A stretch of DNA of 42,937 bases, from the NCBI RefSeq assembly GCF_003046795.1, contig NZ_PZKN01000035.1:1-42937 (forward strand), read 5' to 3'. Shown piece after piece: positions 8,629-17,424 of this stretch. Position 1 is the first letter of the stretch. Every line of letters starts with the position of its first letter. Both the position numbers and the translations under genes were made by a program. The notes under the pieces are model-generated. The model had not been told where the DNA came from and made no database searches. It saw nothing but the letters and a program-made list of their open reading frames with translations. The DNA comes from Desulfonatronum sp. SC1 (GTDB taxonomy: Bacteria > Desulfobacterota > Desulfovibrionia > Desulfovibrionales > Desulfonatronaceae).

Positions 8629-10326
8629 GTGCTGATGTTTTACGTCATATTTGACAAGAAATGGCCAGCCAAATATGACGCTTTAACGCAATCCGCCAAA
8701 TATAACACAACCGAGGCACATCTGGACGAAAACATTTTTTTCCGGGAAGCGACGCTGCGGATCTGCAGCAGTTTGAATCCGAGACGGGCCATGGAGCGGA
8801 CCCTGGAGTACATTCGGGAGTTTGTTCCGGCGGATGGTTTGTTCGTCGGCCTGTTCGAGCCGGACCTGAACATTGGGCGGACCATCGTCCGCATTGTCCC
8901 CAACGATTGGCCCAAGGTCCCGGAACCCTTGCCCATTCCTGACGATTCTCTGGCATATATGCATCAAAAATGGCAGTCAGAGCCCACATTCCGTATTATC
9001 AACGACTGGCGCGAGGCTGAACCGGAAATACAGCCGCTGCTGAAGATGACATGGCCTGAAAACACCTCTCTACTTATCACCGACCTGGCTTTGGAATCCA
9101 AGCGCATCGGCGTTCTTCTGCTGGGGGCCGAGGGCCGCGACCGCTATACGGACCGGCATGCCCGGCTGATGAACAACCTCAACGAACCATTCGCCGTGGC
9201 CCTGGCCAACGCCCTGCAATATCAGGAGGTGGTTCGGCTCAAGGAAATGCTTGAGGACGACAACCAGTATCTGTTCAACGAGCTGCGCGGCATTTCCTCC
9301 AGCGACACCATCGTCGGCGCGGATCTGGGACTTCGGGAAGTGATGCGGTTGGTCCGGCAGGTCGGGCCACTGGAGAGTCCGGTGTTGCTTTTGGGGGAGA
9401 CCGGCACGGGCAAGGAACTCTTGGCCAACGCTTTGCACCGGGCTTCTCCCCGGCGCAATGGCCCGTTCGTCAAGGTCAACTGCGGCGGTTTGCCGGAAAG
9501 TCTGTTGGACAGCGAGCTGTTCGGCCATGAAAAAGGGGCGTTCACCGGCGCCATCGCCCTGAAGCGTGGCCGGTTCGAGCGCGCCCACGGCGGCACGATT
9601 TTTTTGGATGAGATCGGCGAGCTGACGCCGGGCGCCCAGGTCAAGCTCTTGCGGGTCTTACAGCAGAAGGAAATCGAACGGGTCGGCGGTACGCGGACCA
9701 TTCCGGTGGACGTCCGGATTATCAGCGCCACGCACCGCAATCTGGAGCAGATGGTCCGGGAGGGGACGTTTCGCGAGGACCTCTGGTTCCGGCTGAACGT
9801 CTTCCCGATCATGATCCCGCCCCTGCGGCACCGCCCTCAGGATATTCCGGCCCTTCTGGACCATCTGCTGACCAGGAAGACCCGGGAGATGAAGATCACC
9901 CGCAAGGTCCGCCCGGCCCCAGGGGCGCTGGACCTGCTTAAACAGCATCCGTGGCCCGGCAACGTCCGGGAACTGCAGAATCTGGTGGAGCGCTCCCTGA
10001 TCCAAAGCCAGAGCCAGAGCCAGAACCAACGCCTGAATCAGGCAACCTCGACTGATGCGGTCCTGACCTTGGAACTGCATCCCGGCGGCCCGGCACCAAC
10101 AGCGACACCGTCGCCGTCCTTGGCAGAAGACGTGCTCCCCTTCGACCGGGCCGTGGCCCGGCTGATCATCACGGCCCTGGAACGCACGGAAGGCAAGGTC
10201 ATCGGTCCCGGCGGCGCCGCGGAATTGCTGGGCCTTAACCCCAGCACCCTGCGGGGTAAAATGCGCAAACTGGGGATCAGCGCATCCCGAAGCCGGAAGA
10301 AGTCCCAGGGCGTTGCCCCGGGCTGA
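8629..10326 (+). CDS. GAF-domain sigma-54-dependent transcriptional activator
   Basis: NtrC/NorR-type enhancer-binding protein. Residues ~40-200 form a GAF sensor domain; the AAA+ domain (~225-460) has Walker A GETGTGKE, the sigma-54 contact loop GAFTGA (~303-308) and Walker B GGTIFLDEIGE; a Fis-type HTH closes the protein (LGLNPSTLRGKMRKLGI). The linker contains a hexanucleotide run coding SQSQSQNQ. Coordinates give the longest frame (GTG 8629, ATG 8635), but a promoter-like sequence lies at 8651-8679, and homology to GAF activators only begins near residue 33. The true start may be a CTG at 8722 preceded by GAGG. The last codons are supplied by a palindromic repeat. It sits between two RND operons and may control them; this is inference. 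Confidence 0.9.
   Translation: MLMFYVIFDKKWPAKYDALTQSAKYNTTEAHLDENIFFREATLRICSSLNPRRAMERTLEYIREFVPADGLFVGLFEPDLNIGRTIVRIVPNDWPKVPEPLPIPDDSLAYMHQKWQSEPTFRIINDWREAEPEIQPLLKMTWPENTSLLITDLALESKRIGVLLLGAEGRDRYTDRHARLMNNLNEPFAVALANALQYQEVVRLKEMLEDDNQYLFNELRGISSSDTIVGADLGLREVMRLVRQVGPLESPVLLLGETGTGKELLANALHRASPRRNGPFVKVNCGGLPESLLDSELFGHEKGAFTGAIALKRGRFERAHGGTIFLDEIGELTPGAQVKLLRVLQQKEIERVGGTRTIPVDVRIISATHRNLEQMVREGTFREDLWFRLNVFPIMIPPLRHRPQDIPALLDHLLTRKTREMKITRKVRPAPGALDLLKQHPWPGNVRELQNLVERSLIQSQSQSQNQRLNQATSTDAVLTLELHPGGPAPTATPSPSLAEDVLPFDRAVARLIITALERTEGKVIGPGGAAELLGLNPSTLRGKMRKLGISASRSRKKSQGVAPG
8643..8680 (+). promoter_or_regulatory. Sigma-70-like promoter with flanking dyad
   Basis: TTGACA (8651-8656), a 17-nt spacer and TATGAC (8674-8679) make a good sigma-70-type promoter. 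It is framed by the 11-bp inverted repeat CGTCATATTTG (8643-8653) and CAAATATGACG (8670-8680), so a repressor or the activator itself could bind over the promoter. A third half-like copy, GCCAAATATAAC, follows at 8696-8707. The promoter lies inside the longest version of the sigma-54 activator frame. Confidence 0.5.
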
Positions 10327-10436
10327 CTATTTCGCCCTTTCAGGGCTTGCCCGCAGCCCAACGGAGCGGCATTCGATAGCCCAGGGCAACGCCCTGGGAT
10401 GGAGATGGTGCAACAAGAACAGCCCTGAAAGGGCGA
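10303..10436. repeat. REP/BIME-like palindromic element
   Basis: Two motifs each occur in both orientations. Motif A, itself a palindrome of the form CCCAGGGC-N-GCCCTGGG, is at 10303-10324 and inverted at 10378-10399. Motif B, TCGCCCTTTCAGGGCT, is at 10332-10347 and inverted at 10421-10436. The arrangement resembles mobile palindromic units. The first motif A encodes the last residues and stop codon of the sigma-54 activator. The element lies between the 3' ends of convergent genes and could also terminate transcription from both sides. Confidence 0.75.
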
Positions 10437-10507
10437 CCCTCTTTTACCCCTTGACCCAGCCCACCAGAACGACTTCCGCCTTGCGGCCGCTCACCAAGGC
10501 ACCCTCA

Positions 10508-13500
10508 TCAAGGCGTCTCAGTTCCATCCTCCGTGGGCCCGGTCGGCTCTGGCTGAGCTTCGCGTCGCCCACCCCGGAGCCGATCCAGCATCCCGATCAC
10601 CATGGCATAGAGAAAGGGCACGAAGACCACGCCCAGGAAGGTGGCCGCGATCATGCCGGCGAAGACCGAGGTGCCCAGGGCGTGGCGGGCCGAGGCTCCG
10701 GCACCGGTGGCGATCACCATGGGCAGAACCCCGAGGATAAAGGCCAGGGAGGTCATCAGGATCGGGCGGAAACGCATCCTGGAGGCCTCCAGCGTGGCGT
10801 CGAACAGGCTCAGGCCCCGTTCATAGGCCGCCTTGGCGTATTCCACGATAAGCACGGCGTTCTTGGCCGCCAGACCGATGAGCATGACCAGGCCGATCTG
10901 GGCGTAAACGTTGTTGTCCAGTCCGCGCAGCCATTGCCCGCTATAGGCTCCGAAGACCCCCAGGGGCAGGGCGAAGAGCACGGCAAAGGGAATGGCCCAA
11001 CTTTCGTACAATGCGGCCAGACAGAGAAAGACCATCAGCAAGGCCAGGGCGAAGACCGGGCCGTACTTGTCGGCGGACTCCTTTTCCTGCAGGGCCAGCC
11101 CTGCCCATTCATAGCCAAAGCCCGGGGGCAGAGATTGTTCCGCGGTTTGCTCCATGGCCGTGATGAGCTGCCCGCTGCTGAACCCCGGCGCCGCCGCGGC
11201 GGTTACGCTCACGGCGGGATAGACGTTGTACCTGGCGATATATTCCGGACCGGAGGCGTCCGTGACCGTGACCAGGGTAGACAGGGGAACCATGTTGCCC
11301 TGGTTGTTGCGCACGTAGAAGTTCACGATGTTCTCGGGCCTGGCCCGGAACTCCGGCTTGGCCTGGAGCATGACCCGGTAGGTTCTTCCGAACATGTTCA
11401 GGTCGTTGATGTACAGCCCGCCGAGAAAGGCTTGCAGCGCCGAATAGACCTGGTTCAGGGGCACGCCCATGGCCTTGGCCTTGTCCCGGTCCACTTCCAA
11501 CAGCAGGTGCGGTACGCTGGAGGAAAAGGAGGTGAACGGGCTGGCCACCTCGGGACGCTGGCCGGCCGCGGCGATGAATTCGTTGGCCACTCGGGCCAAC
11601 TCTTGGACTCCCGCCCCGGCCCGGTCCTGGATTTGAATCTCCACTCCGCCCGTGGATCCCAGCCCAGGAATGGGCGGAGGAGAAAAGGCGAAGGCCAGAC
11701 CGTCGTCGATGGTCCAAAAGTATCGGCTGGCCTTGGCCAGAATGGCGTCCAGGCTCAGGTCAGGGGTTTGCCGCTCGTCCCAGGGATCCAGGATCACGAA
11801 CAGGGTCGCGGCGTAGGAGGTTATGCCCGCGCCCAGGATGTTGAACCCGCCCAGGGTGATGTAGGCGTCCACGCCCTCGGCCTGGTCCAGGTAGGCCTCG
11901 ATCTTGCGCACCGCGATGTCCGTACGCTCCAGGGAGGCAGCCGGAGGCAGTTGGAGGCTGACCAGGAAATAGCCCATGTCTTCCGGGGGGACGAATCCGG
12001 TGGGCAGGACGCGCAGCAGACCGTAGGACGAGCCGAAGATGGCGATCAGCACGCACAAGGTCAGGGCCCAGCCGCGGATGGACGCCCGGACTGTGGCCAC
12101 ATAGCCCCGGGTAAAGGCCTCGAAAAAGCGGTTGAACCAGCTGAAGAACCATCCCAGGGGGCCGCGCATGGGTTTGGAGGGCCGCAGCAGGAGCACGGCC
12201 AGGGCCGGGCTGAGGGTCAGGGCGTTGAAGACTGAAATGCCCACGGATACCGTCAGGGTCAGGGCGAACTGCTTGTAAAGCTGTCCGGCTATCCCTCCCA
12301 GGAAGGCCACGGGAATGAACACCGCCGCGATGACCAACCCGTTGGCCACCACCGGCCCGGCCACGTCGTCCATGGCCTTGAGGGTCGCGGCCCGGGGTTC
12401 CATGCCTTCCTTGTCCATGTTGTGCTGGGCTGCCTCCACCACCACGATGGCGTCGTCCACCACCAGGCCGATGGCCAGAACCAGGGCGAACAGGGTCAGG
12501 GTGTTCAGGGTGAAGCCGAGGATGGGAAAGGCGATAAACGCCCCGATCAGGGAGACCGGCACGGCGATCATGGGAATGACCGTGGCCCGCCAGCTTTGCA
12601 GGAAAAGAAAGACCACCAGGAAGACCAGGAGAAAGGCCACGAACAGGGTTTCCACCACCTCGTCGATGGAAGCGGAGACGAACTTCGTGGTGTCATAGGC
12701 AATGGCATACGCCACGTCGTCCGGAAAGGTCCGGGACAATTCCTCGATGGCCTTGCGCAAGTCCGCTACCACGGTCAGGGAGTTGGCCCCGGGGAGCTGG
12801 TAGATCATCAGGGTGGCCGTGGGCTTGCCGGAAAAACGGCTGAACGAGCTGTAGAAATCCCCGCCTATTTCCACTTCGGCCACGTCCCGCAGCCGGACCA
12901 GGGCTCCGGAATCCGCGGTCTTGATGATCACGTTTTCAAACTCCTCCACCTCGGAGAGCTGCCCACGGACCTTCACAGAGTACTGGAACAGCGTGCCCGG
13001 GGGGGCCGGGGCCTGGCCGATCTGCCCGGCCGGGGCCGGGATGTTCTGGTCCTGCAGGGCTTGATCGATGTCCGAGGCCACGACGCCCAGGGAGGCCATC
13101 TTGTCCGGATCCACCCAGATGCGCAGGGAGAACTCCCCTGCCCCAAAGGCGTCCACCTTGCCCACTCCGGGCACCCGGCTCAGGGCGTCGGTCAGGTTGA
13201 TTTTGGCGTAGTTGAGCAGGAACAGGGCGTCGTAGGTCTCCTCCGGCGATGTCAGGTTCACGGCCAGCAGCATGTCCGTGGCCTGTTTCTGCACCGTGAC
13301 CCCCATCCGCTTGACCATGTCCGGCAGTTTGGGCTCGGCCTGGCTGACCCGGTTCTGGACCTCCACCGTGGCCATGTCCAGATCGTGACCCACCTCGAAG
13401 GTCACGGTCAGGCTGTAGCTGCCATCGTTGGAGCTGGTGGAGGACATGGAAACCATGCCTTCCACCCCGTTGACCTGCTCCTCGATGGCCGAGGCCACGC

Positions 13501-13681
13501 TTTGCTCCACCACCTCGGCCGAGGCACCGGGATAGCTGGCGCTGACGTTCACCGTGGGCGGGGTGATTTCCGGATACTGGGCCACGGGCAGATTGATCAG
13601 CGCCAAGGCCCCGGCCAGGGTCATGACGATGGATAGGACCGAGGCGAAAACGGGCCGATCTATGAAATATTTATAAAACAT
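10508..13681 (-). CDS. RND efflux pump, HAE1 family (AcrB/MexB-like), second system
   Basis: A 1057-residue RND transporter beginning MFYKYFIDRPVFASVLSIV. The TM4 proton relay is canonical (AIGLVVDDAIVVVEAAQ, both Asp present) and so is the lysine motif (GLAAKNAVLIVEYA). The protein has two large periplasmic loops and a normal length, with a short charged C-terminal tail. It follows the second membrane fusion gene with a 7-bp gap. No outer-membrane factor accompanies it; it may use the OMF encoded at 1927-3423. Sequence differs clearly from the first RND pump, including in TM4, so this is not a recent duplication. Confidence 0.95.
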   Translation of the reverse strand: MFYKYFIDRPVFASVLSIVMTLAGALALINLPVAQYPEITPPTVNVSASYPGASAEVVEQSVASAIEEQVNGVEGMVSMSSTSSNDGSYSLTVTFEVGHDLDMATVEVQNRVSQAEPKLPDMVKRMGVTVQKQATDMLLAVNLTSPEETYDALFLLNYAKINLTDALSRVPGVGKVDAFGAGEFSLRIWVDPDKMASLGVVASDIDQALQDQNIPAPAGQIGQAPAPPGTLFQYSVKVRGQLSEVEEFENVIIKTADSGALVRLRDVAEVEIGGDFYSSFSRFSGKPTATLMIYQLPGANSLTVVADLRKAIEELSRTFPDDVAYAIAYDTTKFVSASIDEVVETLFVAFLLVFLVVFLFLQSWRATVIPMIAVPVSLIGAFIAFPILGFTLNTLTLFALVLAIGLVVDDAIVVVEAAQHNMDKEGMEPRAATLKAMDDVAGPVVANGLVIAAVFIPVAFLGGIAGQLYKQFALTLTVSVGISVFNALTLSPALAVLLLRPSKPMRGPLGWFFSWFNRFFEAFTRGYVATVRASIRGWALTLCVLIAIFGSSYGLLRVLPTGFVPPEDMGYFLVSLQLPPAASLERTDIAVRKIEAYLDQAEGVDAYITLGGFNILGAGITSYAATLFVILDPWDERQTPDLSLDAILAKASRYFWTIDDGLAFAFSPPPIPGLGSTGGVEIQIQDRAGAGVQELARVANEFIAAAGQRPEVASPFTSFSSSVPHLLLEVDRDKAKAMGVPLNQVYSALQAFLGGLYINDLNMFGRTYRVMLQAKPEFRARPENIVNFYVRNNQGNMVPLSTLVTVTDASGPEYIARYNVYPAVSVTAAAAPGFSSGQLITAMEQTAEQSLPPGFGYEWAGLALQEKESADKYGPVFALALLMVFLCLAALYESWAIPFAVLFALPLGVFGAYSGQWLRGLDNNVYAQIGLVMLIGLAAKNAVLIVEYAKAAYERGLSLFDATLEASRMRFRPILMTSLAFILGVLPMVIATGAGASARHALGTSVFAGMIAATFLGVVFVPFLYAMVIGMLDRLRGGRREAQPEPTGPTEDGTETP

Positions 13682-13688
13682 GGCGGCC

Positions 13689-15065
13689 TCACTGGCCTGT
13701 GGCGGCGTCTGAAGTGTCGCCTGGATGGCCGTCCGAAGGGGTGCCTAAAGCACCTTCCGTTTCCTCACTGGTTTCCTCCCGTGAGGCCGAGGCAGGCGAC
13801 GTGTCGGAGGATGGTAAAGAAGGCGACGTGTCGGCGGATGGTGAAGAAACCGACGTGTCAGTGGGATCCGAAACCGGAGTGCCGACCGGTGCCGTCAGCG
13901 TCGTTTCAGAGTCTTCCAGCTCGTAGGAAATAACGGTGGGGGCGACGTGGGCGCCGGGACGCAATTTTTGAAGATTGTCCACGACCACCCGGTCGCCGGG
14001 CTCGACGCCCCTTACAGCGCGCAGGTTGTTCAGACGCATGCCCACCTCCACGCCGCGCGAGGCGACCAGCCCCTGATCGTCCACCACGAAAACGCTCTTG
14101 CGGCCCAAGGTGTCCATGATCGCCACCTGGGGAATGAGCAGTGTTTCCCATTCCTGTTCCAGGGTCACCCGGACCCGCCCGAACATGCCCGGGCGGAGCA
14201 TTCCGTCCGGATTGGGAAACACGGCCCGGGCCGCGATGCTGCCGGTCTTGGGGTCCACTTCCCGGTCAAACATGTCCAAATGGCCGATATGCTGGTAGAT
14301 CAAACCCCCAGCCAGGGTCAGTTGGATGTCCAGGGTCTTGATCACGTCCTCGAAGTCGTCCCCGAAGTGGTCGCTGAGATTGAGATAGTCTTCTTCGCTG
14401 AGATAAAAGAAGAGGTGCATCGGGTCCACGGTGGATACCCGGGCAAGCAGAGTGGTCCCGGCGCTGACCAGCCCGCCCTGATCCACCAGGGCAAAGCCGA
14501 TCCGGCCATCGATGGGCGAATTGATCCGGGTGTAGCGGAGCTGGAGTTCCGCCAGATTGACCGAGGCCGCGCTGACCAGGACACTGGCCTCGGCCTCCTG
14601 CTCCTTGATCTCTTTCAGGTCGAACTCCTCCTGGGAGATCATGGCCTGACGAAGCAGCGTGGCGTAACGCTGGGTCTCCTTGCGGGCCAGCTCCAGGCTG
14701 ACCTTGGCGTATTCATGCTGGGCCTTGGCCTTGGCCAAATCCTGCTGGTACTGTTCCGGGTCGATCAGAAACAGAAGCTGATCCTTTTTGACCAAGGCCC
14801 CATCATCGAAATCGCGGCGCAGCAGATGTCCGTTGACCCGTGAGCGGATTTCCACGGTTTCCAAGGCCTGGGTGTTGCCCACGGCCTCCCCGTAGATGGG
14901 CACGGTCATCATCCGGGCCGTGATCACGTTCACCGGCAGGGCCGATGGCGGCCTCTGGGCAGGCGGCGAGGAATCCCCGCAGCCCGCCAAAAGCGCCGTC
15001 CCACCTAACAACAAGCAAACGCTTATCCACCGCCAAAAACGCCTTGCTCCAGAATCACTACGCAT
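13689..15065 (-). CDS. RND membrane fusion protein, lipoprotein, second system
   Basis: Periplasmic adaptor of about 458 residues. The ATG at 15065 (MRSDSGARRF) has GGAG seven bases upstream; a longer frame to 15158 lacks support. The signal peptide ends in the lipobox ALLAGCGDSS. The lipoyl-like halves (RSRVNGHLLRRDFDDGALV, RINSPIDGRIGFALVDQGG), helical hairpin and beta-barrel follow. An unusual C-terminal tail of about 75 residues is rich in Ser, Thr, Asp, Glu and Pro with imperfect DTS-containing repeats, encoded by short GACGTGTCGG-containing direct repeats at about 13790-13870; it is probably disordered. The pump gene follows directly. Confidence 0.92.
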   Translation of the reverse strand: MRSDSGARRFWRWISVCLLLGGTALLAGCGDSSPPAQRPPSALPVNVITARMMTVPIYGEAVGNTQALETVEIRSRVNGHLLRRDFDDGALVKKDQLLFLIDPEQYQQDLAKAKAQHEYAKVSLELARKETQRYATLLRQAMISQEEFDLKEIKEQEAEASVLVSAASVNLAELQLRYTRINSPIDGRIGFALVDQGGLVSAGTTLLARVSTVDPMHLFFYLSEEDYLNLSDHFGDDFEDVIKTLDIQLTLAGGLIYQHIGHLDMFDREVDPKTGSIAARAVFPNPDGMLRPGMFGRVRVTLEQEWETLLIPQVAIMDTLGRKSVFVVDDQGLVASRGVEVGMRLNNLRAVRGVEPGDRVVVDNLQKLRPGAHVAPTVISYELEDSETTLTAPVGTPVSDPTDTSVSSPSADTSPSLPSSDTSPASASREETSEETEGALGTPSDGHPGDTSDAATGQ

Positions 15066-15375
15066 CAGGTGGACTCCTTTCCGCCGAGTCAACATTATTA
15101 TCCGAGAAGTTCGGCGATTGAGGAAGCTGGTGGTCAACACAAGAATCGCCGTGAACACTTCTGATCAAGCCATTTACCATCTTGTGTGCCGTAATCCAGG
15201 AGGACAGGGTTTGCAAGGACCTGCTGGAAACACCAGCATGAATACCGTGCTTTTGGCACGATCCAAATGAACGACCTACCGGGAGTATCGATTAAAATGG
15301 CTGGACATGCACGCCATGTGCGCATGTCTTCCGATTCCCCTCTGGAGCTTCGCGTACCGGCGGAGAATCGGGCGA
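15066..15375. other. Intergenic region upstream of the second RND operon
   Basis: No convincing gene. The minus-strand sequence GATAAT near 15100 may be a -10 element for the RND operon, but no good -35 pairs with it. An imperfect hairpin (15331-15345 with 15357-15371) stands just after the stop of the DUF1641 remnant and resembles the hairpins that follow the other two copies of that gene end. Confidence 0.4.
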
Positions 15376-15540
15376 TCATTTGGGGAGAAGCAGCAACAAT
15401 ATGCCCACGGGCACGATCCAGGCCACAGCCAAGGTGGGGATGAGGACTTCATGCATGCGGATGGATTGTTGGGTTTGCTTGACCATTTCGGTGTCGGCCA
15501 GGTCCGTGGGCAGGCCGACGATGTCCGGGGCGGACTATTT
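15376..15540 (-). pseudogene. DUF1641 C-terminal remnant, copy 1
   Basis: The minus strand encodes a fragment ending ILLLLLPK-stop that aligns with the last ~50 residues of the intact DUF1641 protein at 26630-27238; for example LIPTLAVAWIVPVG here against LIPALAVAWIVPVG there. An in-frame TAG precedes the homologous part and there is no 5' end of the gene. Upstream the sequence switches at the same point as in copy 2 to unrelated DNA with a ribosome-binding-site-like GAGGAATT. It is therefore a chimeric, dead gene end. Confidence 0.75.
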
Positions 15541-15632
15541 TGATGTACCATTCTGCTGGGTTCATGTTTTATTATTAATTCCTCGTGTGTGAGACCAAAA
15601 GGCTTTAATAAAGAGCGATACGGGTTATTTTG
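15376..15632. repeat. ~250-bp direct repeat, left copy
   Basis: This segment matches 17265-17511 over nearly its full length: the DUF1641 remnant, then the stretch containing CATTCTGCTGGG and TTCCTCGTGTGTGAG, up to GCGATACGGGTTATTT. In the right copy the last bases are the stop region of acr3, so the left copy looks like a duplicate of the DNA downstream of acr3. The two copies flank the epimerase gene. Sequence divergence between them shows the duplication is not very recent. Confidence 0.75.
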
Positions 15633-15724
15633 TCGCGATATTATTGCCTTATGAGCGAGGATCGCATAATTTGTCAGGGGCGAATTGTACAAGGTGATTC
15701 TCAGTAACAGTGGAGGAATTTGGC

Positions 15725-16849
15725 ATGGCCGAAAAGAATATAGAGTGTTTAGGCAATGTCGCTAAAAGCGGTTTGCTGGTAGGTGGGTCCGGCTTGATCG
15801 GCGGTGGAATTCTCCATTATTTCAAGACATATGTTGATGGTGAGTTCGAACTGATGGGGCCCAACAGCAAACAGTTAAGCTTGCGCAACCCTGAAGACGT
15901 ACGTCTTCATGTTCGTCGCCACCGTCCAGAATTCATCGTCAACTGCGCCATCGCCGCCCTTGATTCAAATCCTTTGCTCGCCTACCAAATCAATTATCTT
16001 GGCACTCTGCACTTGGCCCGCGCGGCTCTGGAGCAGGGAATTCCTTATATTCACTTCAGCTCCGCCGCCGTGTTGCCTCCCGGCGAGAATCTTACCGAAG
16101 ACGACCACCTGGAGCTGACCGCGAAGCTCCCCAACTACCCCAAATCCAAATTGCTTGCGGAAATGGCCCTGGCCGAGATGCACCGGAAATATGGGCTGGA
16201 TTATACAATTATTCGCTTGGCTGTGGTTTACGGCGCCCATGATCACAAGATCCAGGGCTTTCATCGCATGTTGTTCGCCATTGCCGACCAGACAATGCCC
16301 CTGCTCTTCACGAACCGTCGGGCTGCGCACTCCTATACCAACGCCATGAAGATTCCGCCCTTTGTTCATCATATTCTCACACATCGCGAGGAATTCGGGG
16401 GAAGAATTTGGCATTTTGTCGATCCTGCTCCTGTGTCGCTCAGCGAACTTATCCTCACGATCAAGTCCTATCTCCAACTGAAGCGGCCTTGGAAGATTTA
16501 TCTCCCCTATCCCGTGGCCCATTTCGGCGCTGGTATCATACATTGGTTGATCCGCATGCTGGGGCGAATCGGCATTGATGCCCGAATGCCGGCGGAACTG
16601 CTCTTCATGGAACAATTTTACCAGACCCAAACCCTGTCCTCTCGTCGCCTCCAGGAGTCCAGCTTCTTCGACCCCAAGCCTGAAACCACCGTATTCACGG
16701 AATTGCCTCATTTGCTGGAATATTACCTGACCCGCTGGGAAGCTCTCAATCTGATCACCACCTACAACAAAGACTTTTTCGATTGCGGACGCCAAAGCGA
16801 GGATTTTGTGAACAATCCGTCCAAGTTGCTGGAAACTTTGGGCAAGTGA
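15725..16849 (+). CDS. NAD-dependent epimerase/dehydratase (extended SDR)
   Basis: A ~374-residue extended short-chain dehydrogenase. The ATG at 15725 is preceded by GGAGG with an 8-nt gap; a GTG at 15710 would overlap that site. The nucleotide-binding glycine motif is GGSGLIGGG (about residues 20-28), followed by an NCAIAALDSNP segment and the catalytic pair YPKSK. The C-terminal half resembles sugar or 3-beta-HSD-type epimerases, with a possible membrane-associated helix (YPVAHFGAGIIHWLIRMLG). The substrate is not predictable. It is an isolated gene between two ~250-bp direct repeats and is unrelated in function to the arsenic genes beside it, which suggests insertion by recombination. Confidence 0.85.
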   Translation: MAEKNIECLGNVAKSGLLVGGSGLIGGGILHYFKTYVDGEFELMGPNSKQLSLRNPEDVRLHVRRHRPEFIVNCAIAALDSNPLLAYQINYLGTLHLARAALEQGIPYIHFSSAAVLPPGENLTEDDHLELTAKLPNYPKSKLLAEMALAEMHRKYGLDYTIIRLAVVYGAHDHKIQGFHRMLFAIADQTMPLLFTNRRAAHSYTNAMKIPPFVHHILTHREEFGGRIWHFVDPAPVSLSELILTIKSYLQLKRPWKIYLPYPVAHFGAGIIHWLIRMLGRIGIDARMPAELLFMEQFYQTQTLSSRRLQESSFFDPKPETTVFTELPHLLEYYLTRWEALNLITTYNKDFFDCGRQSEDFVNNPSKLLETLGK

Positions 16850-17264
16850 AGATGTCGCGTTCTCTGTGGCACCAAAGACAAGCCTCACACGCCAGTTGGT
16901 CGATGGTCGTTGTCGGAAGAGGATAAGGGCTGGATCAAACAACCGCGGCTTGGGAATTTTCGTCGTCGACAAGACCGGTCAATACCTCACGGCGACGCAG
17001 TTACCTTCGACCACGGGGGGGCATACCCAGGTGGACTTGCACCTCATGCCGGCGAAAGCCGACGATCGCTGTTCAGGTGATGCTGCCCGGAATTGTTGAG
17101 CAGTTACGGAACAACGATTTCCGGCTTTTGCACTCAAGTTCGTTGGGTGCCCTGGATCGGATGGCCCAGGGCCAAGGCCGAAAGTTTGAGACTGGGGAAC
17201 GCAACGTGGCCCCGTGCCGGCGAGGAAGATTTTCTTCCGGCATGGGGCCACGTCTTTGTGAGGT
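16850..17264. other. Non-coding stretch after the epimerase gene
   Basis: No credible gene: short frames exist on both strands but none has a ribosome binding site or a recognisable product. The only clear structure is a strong hairpin near its right end (17205-17252). Confidence 0.5.
17205..17252. terminator. Strong 16-bp stem hairpin
   Basis: CGTGGCCCCGTGCCGG (17205-17220) pairs with CCGGCATGGGGCCACG (17237-17252) with one G-T mismatch; the loop contains an inner stem. TCTTTGTG follows on the plus strand. It sits just after the stop of DUF1641 remnant copy 2, in the same relative place as the hairpin after the intact DUF1641 gene (26573-26610), so it is probably the original gene terminator carried along. 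No clear U-run is present. Confidence 0.5.
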
Positions 17265-17424
17265 CTACTTCAGGAGAAGCAGCAGGCCCACGGGCACGGA
17301 CCAGGCCGGCGCGAAGGCGGAGATGAGGATTTTTGGGAAGTGGATCAGTTGGCGGGTTTGTTTGATTATTTCAGGATCGGCCAGGTCCTCGAACAGGCCG
17401 ACGATGTCCGGGGCGGACTTTTCC
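17265..17424 (-). pseudogene. DUF1641 C-terminal remnant, copy 2
   Basis: The minus strand encodes about 53 residues ending PVGLLLLLK-stop. They match the end of the intact DUF1641 protein (SAPDIVGLFEDLADPEIIKQ here, SAPEIGALLADLADPETLKQ there). The homology starts abruptly at GAAAAGTCC. Upstream, an ATG at 17455 with GAGGAATT in front begins a different frame (MKHDPSRMEH...), which runs into the remnant out of frame and stops after about 30 codons. That start lies just after acr3, so it is probably the beginning of a lost third gene of the arsR-acr3 operon fused to a DUF1641 end by deletion. Confidence 0.78.

Noticed and set aside
15276-15692. Minus-strand open frame of 138 codons containing KHEPSRMVHQNSPPRTSS
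   Set aside because: It runs across the repeat junction and out of frame through the DUF1641 remnant; the in-frame homology lies in another frame, so it is not a gene.
16979-17251. Minus-strand frame of 90 codons in the gap after the epimerase
   Set aside because: No ribosome binding site, no recognisable product, and its start lies inside a strong hairpin.
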